Shown here: in pieces, positions 53,773 to 63,925 of the stretch
Position numbering within the stretch: the stretch's first letter is position 1
Layout: the number at the start of each line of letters is the position of its first letter
Source: Actinernus sp. WN-2022
Taxonomy: Eukaryota > Cnidaria > Anthozoa > Actiniaria > Actinernidae
Assembly: GCA_030867875.1 (NCBI GenBank)
Contig: JAOWCC010001634.1
Location: forward strand, 40,319,403 to 40,383,402
Length of the DNA stretch: 64,000 nt
Direction of reading: 5' to 3'
Made by a program: the position numbers and the translations under genes
Notes under the pieces: model-generated
Databases searched by the model: none
What the model was told of the DNA's origin: nothing
The model's input: only the letters and a program-made list of their open reading frames with translations

Positions 53773-54650
53773 AGAATGTTTCACTTGAGTCTCACTGAAA
53801 TACCTGCATCTTTAGTTTATTTACAGATTTACTGCATAGGATAGAATGAACTTACCGTGGTGACATGGAAGACGTGGTTGTTACCTTGACGACACTAGAC
53901 AAGCAGTAACGGAGGAATGGCTCGATTACCAATAATACGAAAATGCTGCAGCCTATTCATGACACAACTCATATACAAATTTAACGAATAAATTACCCAC
54001 AGTTTTTGTAAGTTAACTGGCTCAGATAGTTGATACAGGATCGTGTAGTTAAAATGTTAGTTTTCGTATCTTTGTAAATATACTTTATAGATTTTGAAAC
54101 TTTAGGGTAGATTCAATAATTCCGCGTAATTAAAATAATCCACATCTGCACCATTGTATCCTATTTTGCCAGACAAAAGTAGTTTCAGTTAAATCAATGA
54201 AAAGTTTCTAAGATGTATTCATTGTAGATTACTGAAAGTAAATTCAAGAAATAAATAAATAAAGACACAATTGATAAAGTAAACGAAATAACAGTAGATG
54301 TTCCACGTTTCTTGAAACCGAAAGTATACCCTCGAGATTTATCGCATAAAATCGTCACAGTGATCCGGAGCTTGGTATTAAATGATTTTAACATTTATTG
54401 TGCTAAGTTAAGGTAGAATTTGATATATAAATATAAATATATTATTATATATATTATATATGCTTGGGAACAATTGCCAACGCATTGGCTCTCGGCGAGC
54501 AATTTTTAGTCTTCCAGTGATCGAGCGAACGACAACACTTTAACGGACCGTCGACATTTGCTTTGTGCCCCGCTTAAAATACTGTATTCCTTAGCTTGGT
54601 TCAGCCCATGTTCATAAAAATCACTAGTTACGACTAGGTTAAAGTGCTTT
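53773..54650. other. Intergenic, nothing recognised
   Basis: AT-rich, with an ATATATTATATATA stretch near 54440. No protein similarity, no repeat partner. Confidence 0.45.
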
Positions 54651-55628
54651 TTTTCTCCATTTCCCCCCCGTACTTTTCTCAGTCGTCGACGGCTCTGGTA
54701 TCAGGATGAACTCATGCAGTTTTTCTGACTGACGGGAAACGGCTCGTCGTACTTTTAGGGATTAAAATGCGTAGTGGTTAGGCCTAGACACACATATCAC
54801 GTAAAATCGCCTAAATATGTTTCCGGAAACTCCCAATTTATTTTCTAAATGTCTCGATTTTTTTTCTAAATATCTCGAAAAAAATTCCAAATATCTCTAA
54901 ATTTTCTAAATGTCTTGTTATATTTCTTATAAATATCACAATTTTGACTCAATAAGAACAAAAGTTTTATAGCTAACGATTATTAACGACTGCAGCTTCA
55001 GACCCCTCCTCAGCATCTGCCATCTAGTTCAGTTTTGGCTACCATAAGACTTATGGGATACTATTGTTGACACAAAATTGAGTGAAACAGCTTCAAATGT
55101 TAAAAACAGAGAAAATAAGCTTCAAAAACTCATGAATAATTAATGAGCATTTTGTCCAATCAGATGAAGCAAATCAGTCACGTGCATGCTCCTTTATACC
55201 TGATAAAATCTCATCATTCTAAAAGGCCCGCGGAGGGATTTGAATTCTGTCCCAGAGGGAAACGGGGTTAATGATTGAGACAATGGAATTTCTATTGATG
55301 TTTCAGCTTTCTCACTGAATTGCTAATTAGGATGAACGTTTTATATAAAGAATATTAATGAACATGAAATTTTATATAAAGTTTCATCCTAATTAAGAAT
55401 TCACTGATAAAGACCTAAAGATAGCAAAAAGTACACGGAACATAAGGTACCTAGATAATAAATTTTGCACTATATGTACTAATATCAGCAGACTACCGAG
55501 ATACACAGATAATATTTTTTAAATGAAGTTGTCCAACTACCATTACTTGTTTACCGAGCCACTCTTTAGTTCCAATTATTAAACCAAACTCAAAGCCGTA
55601 AAATTATAAAAACGTGCATTAAACTTAC

Positions 55629-55765
55629 ATATTTTGTGCCGGAGTCAAAAATTTAGAGTCTGCCGTCATGTCAGTCACATCGCTTTCCAAGTCTTGAACT
55701 TTATCGAGGTAAACCACGACACCAAATCCTTCAAGTGCAGATTCTTCTTGCATTGCGAAATGCCG
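55629..55765 (-). pseudogene. Exon-like block inside the hAT-like element
   Basis: On the minus strand an acceptor (TGTTTTTTGAAG at 55766) opens 45 stop-free codons (HFAMQEESALEGFGVVVYLD, then KVQDLESDVTDMTADSKFLT) and ends at a strong donor GTAAGT (55628). It enters in phase 0 and leaves in phase 2. Composition is coding-like. I do not recognise the family. Being enclosed by transposon termini, it is either a captured host exon or an exon of the element's lost gene. Confidence 0.5.
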
Positions 55766-55949
55766 CTTCAAAAAACATAGTATGGTAATTTCTTCATGTC
55801 ATTCCCTTGAGATGTTCGTAATTGCAGGCGGTGATTACTCGAATATTTTGCATGGCGTTGTGAATACAAAGGTTCAATGGTTCATTAAGTAACCATTCCC
55901 TTGAGATGTGCGTCTTTCTTTCATTGCATTCTTAAAGCGTTTTTGAAGC

Positions 55950-56046
55950 CGTTTAAAACACTCACAGCACGTGTTTTATCAAGTCTAAAAATTCTCGGGC
56001 TTCGCCCTCGAATTTTTAAACTTGATAAAACACTGCTGTTCGTGTT
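55950..56046. mobile_element. Hairpin MITE (GTTTAAAACAC ends)
   Basis: GTTTAAAACAC...GTGTTTTATCAAGT pairs with ACTTGATAAAACAC...GTGTTTTAAAC around CGGGCTTCGCCCTCG. A similarly built hairpin with CTCGGGCAACGCCCTCG turn is at 59427-59525. Confidence 0.78.
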
Positions 56047-56250
56047 TTAAACAGTACATAAAGCCTATAAGAAAATTGTAAATATCTCCCAAATATCTTT
56101 TTTTTTCTAAATATCTCGAATTTTTCTAAATATCCTAGAATCTTCTAAATATCTCAAAAAATATCCGGATATTTGTGTCTAGGCCTAGTAGTGGTACACT
56201 TAGGGTGATCCACCGTTTTGGTTATGGTGGTACCTTTTGGTGTATTACTA

Positions 56251-56846
56251 TGTGGGCCGCGTCAGACAAAACGGGCCCGGACGACATAATATGTAAATGT
56301 ATTCTGAAATTGTACCATGTTTTTTTGTGGTGCGATTACAATATGCATCGCGAGCGCCACATTGTGCAACTAACAAATAGTGTTGATTTCATGAAATCGA
56401 CAAGTGAAATCGAAGACGAAATTTACAACATTTTTACACAAGTTTAATTTAGCAGGCGCAAATCATTCCGTATCATCAGACGATTGTTTCAAGGTATAAC
56501 TTGTACTATTGCTAAAATCATATGCGGGGAGCAGGATGACTGCAGAAAATACATTTTTTGGCCAAAAAGTTACCATCTTGTTCATCTTATTTATTTTTTA
56601 CTCTTCAGGTATAAATGAATGTCATACGTCAAAATCATCCCCTCGGACAGGATTCCTAATTTTTGTGGTCATACCTTGCATCAAAATCACGTAAATTTCA
56701 CCCCTGATTTTGGTTATCAATTTCTTGAATGAAATGTAGCGCTCCTCGTCAAGAATACAATACAATCTTCAACCTACTGTTATTAGGAACACCATTGTAG
56801 GAATTACTTGAATGTCGTCCGGGTCCTTTTTGTCTGACGCGGCCCT
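56251..56846. mobile_element. 596-bp inverted-repeat element with 9-10 bp duplication
   Basis: The ends GGGCCGCGTCAGACAAAA and mirror TTTTGTCTGACGCGGCCC (at least 30 bp matching, continuing CCCGGACGACAT). TGTATTACTA is duplicated at 56241-56250 and 56847-56856. A 9-10 bp duplication suggests a Mutator-like element. An inner open frame (56310-56447, HRERHIVQLTNSVDF) has no recognised family. Confidence 0.9.
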
Positions 56847-56949
56847 TGTATTACTAGTACGTACTAATTATCGTTTAATGGTCTATTGACATGGATCACG
56901 GCGGACATAAAGAACGTCAAAAGCGGCATCATTGAGCGTGACCAAATAA

Positions 56950-57920
56950 TTAAAATTAACACCATTTCTTTACTTTTAGTCTGAATTTGAAGAAATGTTA
57001 CGTTGGTGAGTTGGTAACAAAATGAAACTACATATTTTTATGTGTTTTATGTTGGTTATGATGACGTTGTTGTGATGTTAAAAGTGATTCCTCCTTTTTT
57101 GGTGAAATTCCCCCTTCAATAAACGTTGCAAACAGACTACATCATCAAAGGGCCTTCATGACACACATTAATTTAGCGCAAATTTGAACATTCTACGACG
57201 ATTACAGCCAAAGTTATAGAGGAATGACTGTTGCTATGACGTCATATTTAGTGACGTCAGGAGTCGTACATAAAAAAAAGCTGCCTATTGTTAAAAAAAT
57301 CAAGAAAATAAAATGTGACTTTTGAGTACCAGACTAGTGCATTTCATCGCGAAAATCTAAGAGCACGTATAAAAAAGTATGATGTCAGTAATAATGACGT
57401 TGCCGAAAATTGAGCCGGTTATGGACAAAAAAAAAAATCAAAATTCTAAAAACATACGATTTTAGCCACCAACGTGTTTTATGATTGGACAAAATGTCGT
57501 GCAACATGATGTAGAACTCTAAAAGATGAATGAAGCGATAATTTCATAAATACAAAAGTATTGTTTATTATAACTTAATCAATCGACATCGGGTTTTCGA
57601 TTCCTTCATTCTCATCACGAGGAGATTTTAACAATATACGACATCCCGTTTTTAGAGGTGATGAACAGTTATAAGAAACGTATTACAAATGGCTAAATGA
57701 CGTCATTGTGACGTCACAATGGTATTAACATAGCTTAAATTATTATGTTATATTCCTTTTACGATTCTACGCCCACCTACCAAAATTCAATCGTCTGCGA
57801 TGAAAACTTTTTAAATATAGAACTCATGTCATCAGGGTATTTAGTTACTTGCGCCACTTAGATCAAATGCAGTTAATTTTGTGTTTTGTGATTAGTACCT
57901 CTTAGAGATAAACAGATTTG
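56950..57920. repeat. Dispersed repeat Y, copy 2
   Basis: Collinear with 30640-31830 (see there). It contains two TGACGTCA-type palindromes in the same relative places and lacks the 221-bp MITE. Confidence 0.6.
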
Positions 57921-57969
57921 AGCCATGCCCACAGAACGAGATTCTGATACCTTTTTAGGGGTTCTTTCA

Positions 57970-58837
57970 TAGTGGGTTTCGATCGAGTGTCGTAAGACCA
58001 AAATCAAAGCCAATTACGGGACCAAGTAAAAATCACGAACTGAACGGTAATTCGTGATCGGTTTTACGAGGAAAAGTAAACGCAGTCATGGATAAATAGC
58101 CAATCAAACCCGAAAGCAAACACCCGATTACTTTGGGACACTCCATCAAAAACCGCTAGTCTATTCAAAAGCAAACGTCGATGGTCTCACAGTTTACTTG
58201 AGCTCTTTTCATACTTTGGACCTACATAGCCGGGCCTTCAGGTAGTGTGAACCCACTGGGACTGAGTACGAGCTCCTGACCAATCCTATTTCATCCGAAG
58301 GAAATAGATGAGTAGAGCCGCTGCACAATTTTTTCCTAGAGGTAAACGACTGCTGTGGAAACTAGTAAAACAGTACTAGAGGAGGAGAGAACCTGTTTTC
58401 TCACACATCATTATAGATATTCATGACACATCCGCCAATGAGGAGTCTCGTTTGAGGTCACGTGTTGATACATGAAACTAGGGATAGTACGACAAAGTTA
58501 ATTATTCAAGTGGGCAGGGCTTTGAAGCTGAGAGAAATTGAGGGGTAAAACAATAACTAATTTACATAATTGCTGTACTTTGAAATCGTTTCCAAATACA
58601 GAAAATATTCAAATTAGTTAAGACAATAGCAAATTTGCATATTTGCTGTACTTTGAAATCGTTTCCAAGTACAGACAATATGCAAAATTAGTTCTAGATT
58701 ACAGTTCTAAAAACATGAAACATGAGACATGAAATTAGGCAATTTGATGTAACTAAACATAAGACAAAATTAATAACCAGGTTTGTCACGGGTATAAAAA
58801 AAATGCTCGTTAAAATAAAACCTCTGTATATACTTAC
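57970..58837. other. Intergenic or intron, short tandem duplication
   Basis: A segment of about 66 bp with TGCTGTACTTTGAAATCGTTTCCAA is duplicated in tandem at about 58560-58692. Nothing else recognised. If gene B continues, this is its next intron. Confidence 0.5.
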
Positions 58838-59296
58838 GAGAAGTTCTTAACATCCAGCGGGTTAGCTTCTGCACGCCCGTTTTGTTCTAAATCACGCTTG
58901 ATACAACAGATAATTTGGTAGACTGTCTTCTCCGGATAAGGGTCTCCATCTTTATTACGTATTTTTTTGTACGAACTTAATAAGCCAAAAATTCAAACTT
59001 TCCAAGGACATATCCGCCAGGCTCGTATCCAAATTTTGCACCAAGCTAACATCTAAACCAAACGGGTTAGCCGCCTCTGCTTCGGGAAAGTTGTTCTGTC
59101 TCTCTGCTTTCCGTGATTCAAATATTCTTAGTCCCCAGCGAGTTTTGTGTCCCGTACTTTTTGGAACAGCACGCTTCACACTCAGAAGGCTTTCCTCTTC
59201 TGTCTGTGGGTCCCGGAATCTTTTGAATTTAGTCGGCTTTGTGACCATCTCATTTTTCCCTCCATCGCAAGTTCTTACGGTCACTACGTATTTCAT
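58838..59296 (-). pseudogene. Gene B: Crypton-derived KIAA1958/ZMYM-like domain exon, frameshifted
   Basis: The first in-frame ATG is at 59296 (MKYVVTVRTCDGGKNEMV); a TATAAAAG lies 33 bases upstream. The block STGHKTRWGLRIFESRKAER, then MSLESLNFWLIKFVQ is the start of the domain that opens KIAA1958/QRICH1/ZMYM-like proteins. Family knowledge: these derive from Crypton tyrosine-recombinase elements. After an A7 run (58968-58962) the match continues in another frame: DGDPYPEKTVYQIICCIKRD, NGRAEANPLDVKNFS. The exon ends at donor C/GTAAGT (58837). One A too many breaks the frame, so this is a young pseudogene or a homopolymer sequencing error. No downstream exon identified. Confidence 0.82.
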
Positions 59297-59328
59297 GGAA
59301 TGTTCACCTTCCAAACCACATCGTTACT

Positions 59329-59336
59329 CTTTTATA
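59329..59336 (-). promoter_or_regulatory. Possible TATA box of gene B
   Basis: TATAAAAG on the minus strand, 33 bases before the ATG at 59296. The spacing would leave almost no 5' untranslated region, so the true start may be further downstream or the motif chance. Confidence 0.3.
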
Positions 59337-59426
59337 TTCAGAACGTGCAATAACCAGTAATGTTTGTTCAACATTGTCCTCTGTGTCATGAATATCTAAT
59401 GATGTGTGAGAAGCCATTTCAAAGCC

Positions 59427-59525
59427 GCGTGATTGTTTTAGACGTGTTTCTAGATCCTCGGGCAACGCCCTCGACATTGTTCATGGCACTCGGATCTAGA
59501 AACCACGTCTAAAACAATCACTTGG
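59427..59525. mobile_element. Hairpin MITE upstream of gene B
   Basis: TGATTGTTTTAGACGTGTTTCTAGATC pairs with GATCTAGAAACCACGTCTAAAACAATCA. The turn contains CTCGGGCAACGCCCTCG. Non-coding. Confidence 0.85.
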
Positions 59526-59708
59526 CTTAGAAATATTACATAAATGATGAACGGGACTATATTATTATAAAATAATATAATAACGGTAAGCCGTGAACCA
59601 AGAGCATTTTTCCTGAACTAACTCGAGTTAAATAAGGAGTGTTTTGTGTTTGTCGTGGGTGTTTTGTTTTTAAAATAATTATATGGCAAACTGATCTCTT
59701 TTGCTCTG

Positions 59709-59740
59709 ACGAAGAGCTAACACTCGAAACGTCAACAGCT
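59709..59740 (+). ncRNA. Hammerhead-ribozyme-like core, plus strand
   Basis: CTGACGA, then AGAGCTAACACTC (a GAG/CTC hairpin), then GAAACGTC: all conserved hammerhead boxes with a minimal stem III and a GTC triplet. It is probably the 3' end of a Penelope-like element or a retrozyme. The surrounding 59640-59830 has no coding sequence. Confidence 0.5.
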
Positions 59741-59829
59741 ACTCGCTTCCCACGGCGGTTAGCATACCTTTGAATCGACTTTCAATTGATTACACCAGTG
59801 TTCATCTTCCCCACCGACGCATACCTACA

Positions 59830-60994
59830 CTAGGTTTTATAGAAACTAATCATCCATTGATCTATGTTACGTTCTTGTGAAGCTACTTTCTACCCATCAC
59901 GTGCACGGCAAAAAAATATTAGTTGTCTCAAGGTATAACGCCAATCAAGTGATAAAAAACGACGCCATAACGTGGTAGAAATTTAAACAACGTTTTAATG
60001 TCTATTTTACGATCTACAGACCTTATATAATGTAACATCAGCAAATACTCCTTGACTCCTTTTGACTCGCGTCTCTACCTACAAATAACTATGTACATCA
60101 GCTCAGTGCTATTAATATAATAGTACTGTCCATTGAGTCATTACAGCATCATATAAAGCAAGCACTGATTTAACTTGTACACGCTGAGAATAAAAACTAT
60201 CCAACATGCATACATATTATGCACGGTTTATTGGCGATGTTTGATAAACCTCGAATTCCAGTTTGAACAACGAAAGGATTCCCAGCCTGGTGCTCAGGCC
60301 ATTTTCAGAAAAGCGTTGTTCGCATGTGGTAAAAAGAAACACTTGGTATTTTTTTATCATCGCCAGTCTGCTTACAATGCAAGCTTTGTCATTTTTTAAA
60401 CCATAAAAAAACGTTAAAAAGAATTCGCTTTATTATCTAGATCTGTTTAAAGATTCTATGTCGACCGTTATGCGTTGTGAGGGTCAGTAGCTATTGCTTG
60501 CATACCTTCTGGGAATACTAAAAACAAGACTAAATTATATCGCTATTGATCTTCATGGCTTACGCTTTCAAACTCGCGGAATTTCATATGTACGAATTCA
60601 AATTCGCTTTAGTCATGCAAAGCGTAACAGTCAACATAACCACCAAATCGCTGTACAAGTTAGATGTTCACGCTATACTTGCTGACTTCTCCAGATCACT
60701 AGTAGTGAACTCTATACGCTATAAATTATTAAAACAATATGTCTATCACTTACAAAGTAAACCATCAAATGGCTCTAGTCAGGCAAGACAACACCGTGAA
60801 TCATATCTTCAGGGGGCTCTCGATATCTGATGGAGTTTTTTAATATGGTAGGGATTGTATATAGGGTTGTGGGTTTTATATATACAGAGGAGGAAGGTCG
60901 CGGGAGATGAAAACAACAAGGGCCAACTCAATAAAACTTTTACATGCGTATTTGACTAGTCTGGTCATTGTTTTCTGGCGTAGAAACCGCAATT
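59830..60994. other. Intergenic or HBP1 3' region, nothing recognised
   Basis: Open frames at 60175-60400 and 60546-60830 have no family I recognise. The last HBP1 exon should lie below 62318 and could be here, but no acceptor plus matching codons was convincing. Confidence 0.4.
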
Positions 60995-61073
60995 AGTCTC
61001 CTTCGCAGCTGTTATTCGGGTCGTCACACAACACTAGCGGAGAGACGACACTAAGACGGCTGCGAAGGAGACT
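60995..61073. mobile_element. 79-bp MITE (TTAGTCTCCTTCGCAGC ends)
   Basis: TTAGTCTCCTTCGCAGC and its mirror GCTGCGAAGGAGACTAA enclose TTATTCGGGTCGTCAC. It is a compact palindromic element. Confidence 0.8.
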
Positions 61074-62202
61074 AAGAAACAATCGCCAGACCAATATATA
61101 CACCTGTAAGAGTTATAGTTAATTGGCCATCCCCTGGTTGCACGTGTTATAGATAGTTTGCAATATATTACAAGAGCTTCCAGCCAAAGGTACATATATA
61201 CATGTATATATATATTAACCGTCTGTACGTCGTCGAAAAGTAGAACAAAGGGCTTGGATGGCGAGGCACTGATCATAGTCTTCTGTATTTAGAGATCTTA
61301 GTCCGACTCTGGAAAAGATCGAGAATGTTAAATTAGGATTTAAGATATACTGTAAGTCCATGTAATCATATTTTGATTTTGAGTCGTAAATAGCTTTCAG
61401 CAAGAAAAGGCGGTTTGAAATCTCGATGAACAAGTGTTTAACACGTTTCGAACGTTCAGTTTACACAGAAATCCATAACTATGACCTATGGACTATGGTC
61501 CATAACTATATGTACTTCTGGTTTACATAACGACACTCTTGTTTCCCGCCATTACATTTCAACGGGCGCGATCGCTATTCATTTGTTTACGCGATGACAC
61601 TCTTGTTTCCCGCCATTCTACGAAAGGTACCAATCATAAATGGCATTGCATAACAAAACTGGCGACTAATGATCTGCAAATTCGCAATGATTGGCTACTG
61701 AAGTGCGCGGTATCGCCTAGCACACAGACAAAGTCAATATCATGTAAGCAATATGATAACCGATAACCGGTTTAAATGATTGTTAACCACCCATGTTGAA
61801 CAATATTTTCCTCCGACAACATTTTAATGTTTTAAAAAACAATTGTCATTACTGATAAGTGTATGAACTCTATTTTCGATCAAACGTCAACGAAAATAGA
61901 ACTCGCCAAAATTATATATATTATATATATTTTAGTACTAGCGGTATAGACGTCACTTTTATCTCCACCCTCGTGCATCCCCTCGAGCTATGAATAAAAC
62001 GTATTTATTCTATAAAACTACAGTGTTTTACAAGGATTTCCAGCACTAAGAAATATCGTATCTGAACACAGTCACGTAAAAATACGATAATTTTACGTTT
62101 TTGGATATCGCCTCTCAGCCAATCAGCGATTTCCACGTCACGCGCTTACCCTTGCTTCGACCATCGGGCCCAGGTCCAAGTGTTATTCATAAATAAATAA
62201 AA
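61074..62202. other. HBP1 3' flank or intron, nothing recognised
   Basis: AT-rich. CACTCTTGTTTCCCGCCATT occurs twice (61536 and 61597), a short direct repeat. ATTATATATATTATATATA near 61911. No gene seen. Confidence 0.4.
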
Positions 62203-62297
62203 TAATACATGGACGCTTGGAGATATGGAATTTAACTTCTCGTGTTCAATTCGATATTTCACTCGCCATATCTCCACGCGCCCATGTATTATTCTCT
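62203..62297. mobile_element. 95-bp hairpin MITE just downstream of the HBP1 HMG exon
   Basis: AATAATACATGGACGCTTGG-AGATATGG pairs with CCATATCTCCACGCGCCCATGTATTATT. It lies 21 bases past the exon's donor, inside the next intron. Confidence 0.85.
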
Positions 62298-62317
62298 GTT
62301 TAATATCTGTTATATAC

Positions 62318-62465
62318 CTGTGGGCCTGATCGGCTCTTTCTCTTCCAGCAGTCAGGGTTCACTTTCTTGTGCTCCTCGGCCAACTGCTTGGCTTCTGTGA
62401 CGTACTGTTTACGATCCTCTTGCTTCATGGTCTTCCACAAGTCACCAAGAATAACACTGATCGCT
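62318..62465 (-). CDS. HBP1: HBP1 exon: second half of HMG box
   Basis: The acceptor AACTCACAG (62466) opens with A, completing a split AGA codon. Then AISVILGDLWKTMKQEDRKQ, TEAKQLAEEHKKVNPDCWKR and KSRSGPQ, to donor CAG/GTATAT at 62317, phase 0. The NPDCWKRK ending after the box is diagnostic of HBP1 among HMG proteins. Confidence 0.94.
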
Positions 62466-63697
62466 CTGTGAGTTTATAGTAGTTTGAAAACCAAAAAAAA
62501 CGCTGGTTAGGTTTTAGATGACTGTATTATCGTATAAGCAAGATTAAATGTTTTCAGTAGGTATTATATTCCTGTATGGTATCCATAAATGGTAGATTTT
62601 CTGAAGTAATAATATGTTAGGCCCCGTCCCTCCCCTCCTTTCCTCTCCTCTCGTGCGCGTTAACCATCACGGTTTGCGTCTACTCAGTGCACCTGTTTTG
62701 AAATTGTTCAACGATATTATCACGTCCTCGTTTGTATATTATCAAATTCAAGTGGCTAAAGAGAATCTAATAATGATATCTCAAGTGATGTGCGCGTTTC
62801 ACATTCCTTCTCAGTTACTCCCTAGGCTCGATGTCCGAAGGCTCGAGACAATCGACACCTCACGACTGAAACGTACCTGTTGTCCTTCCCAGGGTGTGCC
62901 TGTGTAATCTCAAGTCGATATCGCTTAGCGAACAGCATAAACGCGTTCATTGGTCGCTTGTTCAGCTGCTGTAGTTGAGATGGTGTTTTTCTCAGTCGGG
63001 GAGGTATTGTGGACATGAGTTTACTTCTCCGATAACGGTGTTCCTGGCGATCCTAAAATAGACAACGTGGAGTAGAGCGAATGTTTAGTAATTGTACAAG
63101 TAATTGTACAACTGATGCATGCAGACACTTTGACTCACGGGTAACCCGGCATATAAGCCTGGATTTCGCTAGCGACGGAAGTGTAATAAAGTTATGTTCT
63201 AGTGAAATGAACATGACGGAAGCATAAGGCCATTTCAGAAGCGAAAGTCCCGCTTGCATGCTATATTTATATTGTTAAGGGTCTGAGAAGGAGCATTTCT
63301 TCAAATATTGAATCCTTCACATGGCTATTGAGCCGAATGCCTTCAGCACTACCCACCATCAAATTGACTTGACCCACCCGATCAAATTGACTCGGCCCAC
63401 CTTCAAATTGACTCGACCCACCATCAAATTGACTCGACCCACCATCGAATTGACTGGACCCACCATCAAATTGACTCGACCCACCGAAAAATTGACTCGA
63501 TCCACCGTCAAATTAATGCATTTCTGTCTTGGAACATGCACTGCAACATGCATGCAGCGGACAACTTTTTGAAATATACGTTTTGAAATATACAACAACA
63601 CTGTTGTTGTATTGTTGTCCTTAGAACCAAAATTCGTACCTTGGCCATACAGCTAAGGGTTAGAGCAGCAGTAGAATCAACGTCTGTAAAATCAAAC
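62318..63697 (-). CDS. HBP1: Gene C model: HMG-box transcription factor HBP1, C-terminal exons
   Basis: Three exons with agreeing phases: 63697-63640 (end of AXH domain), 63052-62877 (linker and first half of HMG box), 62465-62318 (second half). They encode about 127 residues matching HBP1 in order: FDFTDVDSTAALTLSCMAK; NKRPMNAFMLFAKRYRLEIT and PGKDNR; AISVILGDLWKTMKQEDRKQ and NPDCWKRKSRS. Established knowledge: HBP1 is a sequence-specific HMG-box repressor/activator with an AXH domain that binds Sin3, and acts in cell-cycle exit and Wnt signalling. Upstream exons lie past the right edge of the window and the short final exon was not found. Retention of every core residue and perfect splice phases argue for an active gene. 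Confidence 0.93.
62877..63052 (-). CDS. HBP1: HBP1 exon: linker and first half of HMG box
   Basis: The acceptor CTATTTTAG (63053), phase 0, opens DRQEHRYRRSKL, a basic linker, then KRPMNAFMLFAKRYRLEITQ and HPGKDNR, to donor AG/GTACGT at 62876, phase 2. RPMNAFM...F is the sequence-specific HMG-box signature. An internal ATG (63016) is not the gene start because the frame is open to the acceptor. Confidence 0.95.
63358..63515. repeat. 21-bp tandem repeat, ~8 units, in an HBP1 intron
   Basis: Unit ATCAAATTGACTCGACCCACC with small variants. Since 21 is divisible by 3, it gives an artefactual open frame on each strand (LTRPTIK on plus, VGRVNLM on minus). Confidence 0.93.
63640..63697 (-). CDS. 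HBP1: HBP1 exon: C-terminal end of AXH domain
   Basis: The acceptor TTTGTTTCAG (63698) precedes one base completing a split codon, then 19 codons FDFTDVDSTAALTLSCMAK, to donor AAG/GTACGA at 63639, phase 0. It corresponds to the YDFTPMDSSAVYVLSSMA segment that closes the AXH domain in vertebrate HBP1. The acceptor's pyrimidine tract is a (GTTT)n microsatellite (63700-63725, CAAA on plus). Confidence 0.92.
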
Positions 63698-63794
63698 CTG
63701 AAACAAACAAACAAACAAACAAACAAGGATTAAGAAGTTTAAGTTTAGTGGACATCTGGTATCGTATATTCTTTTTCTAAAGGTTTCCGATTGA

Positions 63795-63925
63795 AGCCTG
63801 AGAAGACAGTCGCCTCTTATCGCTCCCCCACTGCGTCCCTCGCGAAAGAGATGCCTGTCTCTTTCGCGGCGCGGGACGCTTTGCAACTGGCGCACGATAA
63901 GAGGACATCTTCTCAGACTCTTCCG
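63795..63925. mobile_element. Hairpin MITE upstream of the AXH exon
   Basis: CTGAGAAGACAGTCGCCTCTTATCG pairs with CGATAAGAGGACATCTTCTCAG. The turn is CGCGAAAGAGATGCCTGTCTCTTTCGCG. Open frames on both strands are by-products of the palindrome. Confidence 0.82.

Larger units (their letters stand above)
54779..56187. mobile_element. 1.4-kb hAT-like non-autonomous element, 8-bp duplication
   Basis: The termini TAGGCCTAGACACA and mirror are flanked by GTAGTGGT at 54771-54778 and 56188-56195. Subterminal TTTCTAAATATCTCGA words repeat at both ends. An unoccupied relative of the site is at about 35390-35425. An exon-like block (55629-55765) and a hairpin (55950-56046) lie inside. No transposase seen. 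Confidence 0.92.

Noticed and set aside
55629..58837. Joining the 55629-55765 exon-like block to gene B as its next exon
   Set aside because: Gene B's exon ends in phase 2 and the block needs phase 0. It does not resemble the next part of the KIAA1958-like domain and lies within transposon termini.
63321..63601. Repetitive LTRPTIK / VGRVNLM proteins
   Set aside because: Artefacts of the 21-bp tandem repeat in an HBP1 intron.
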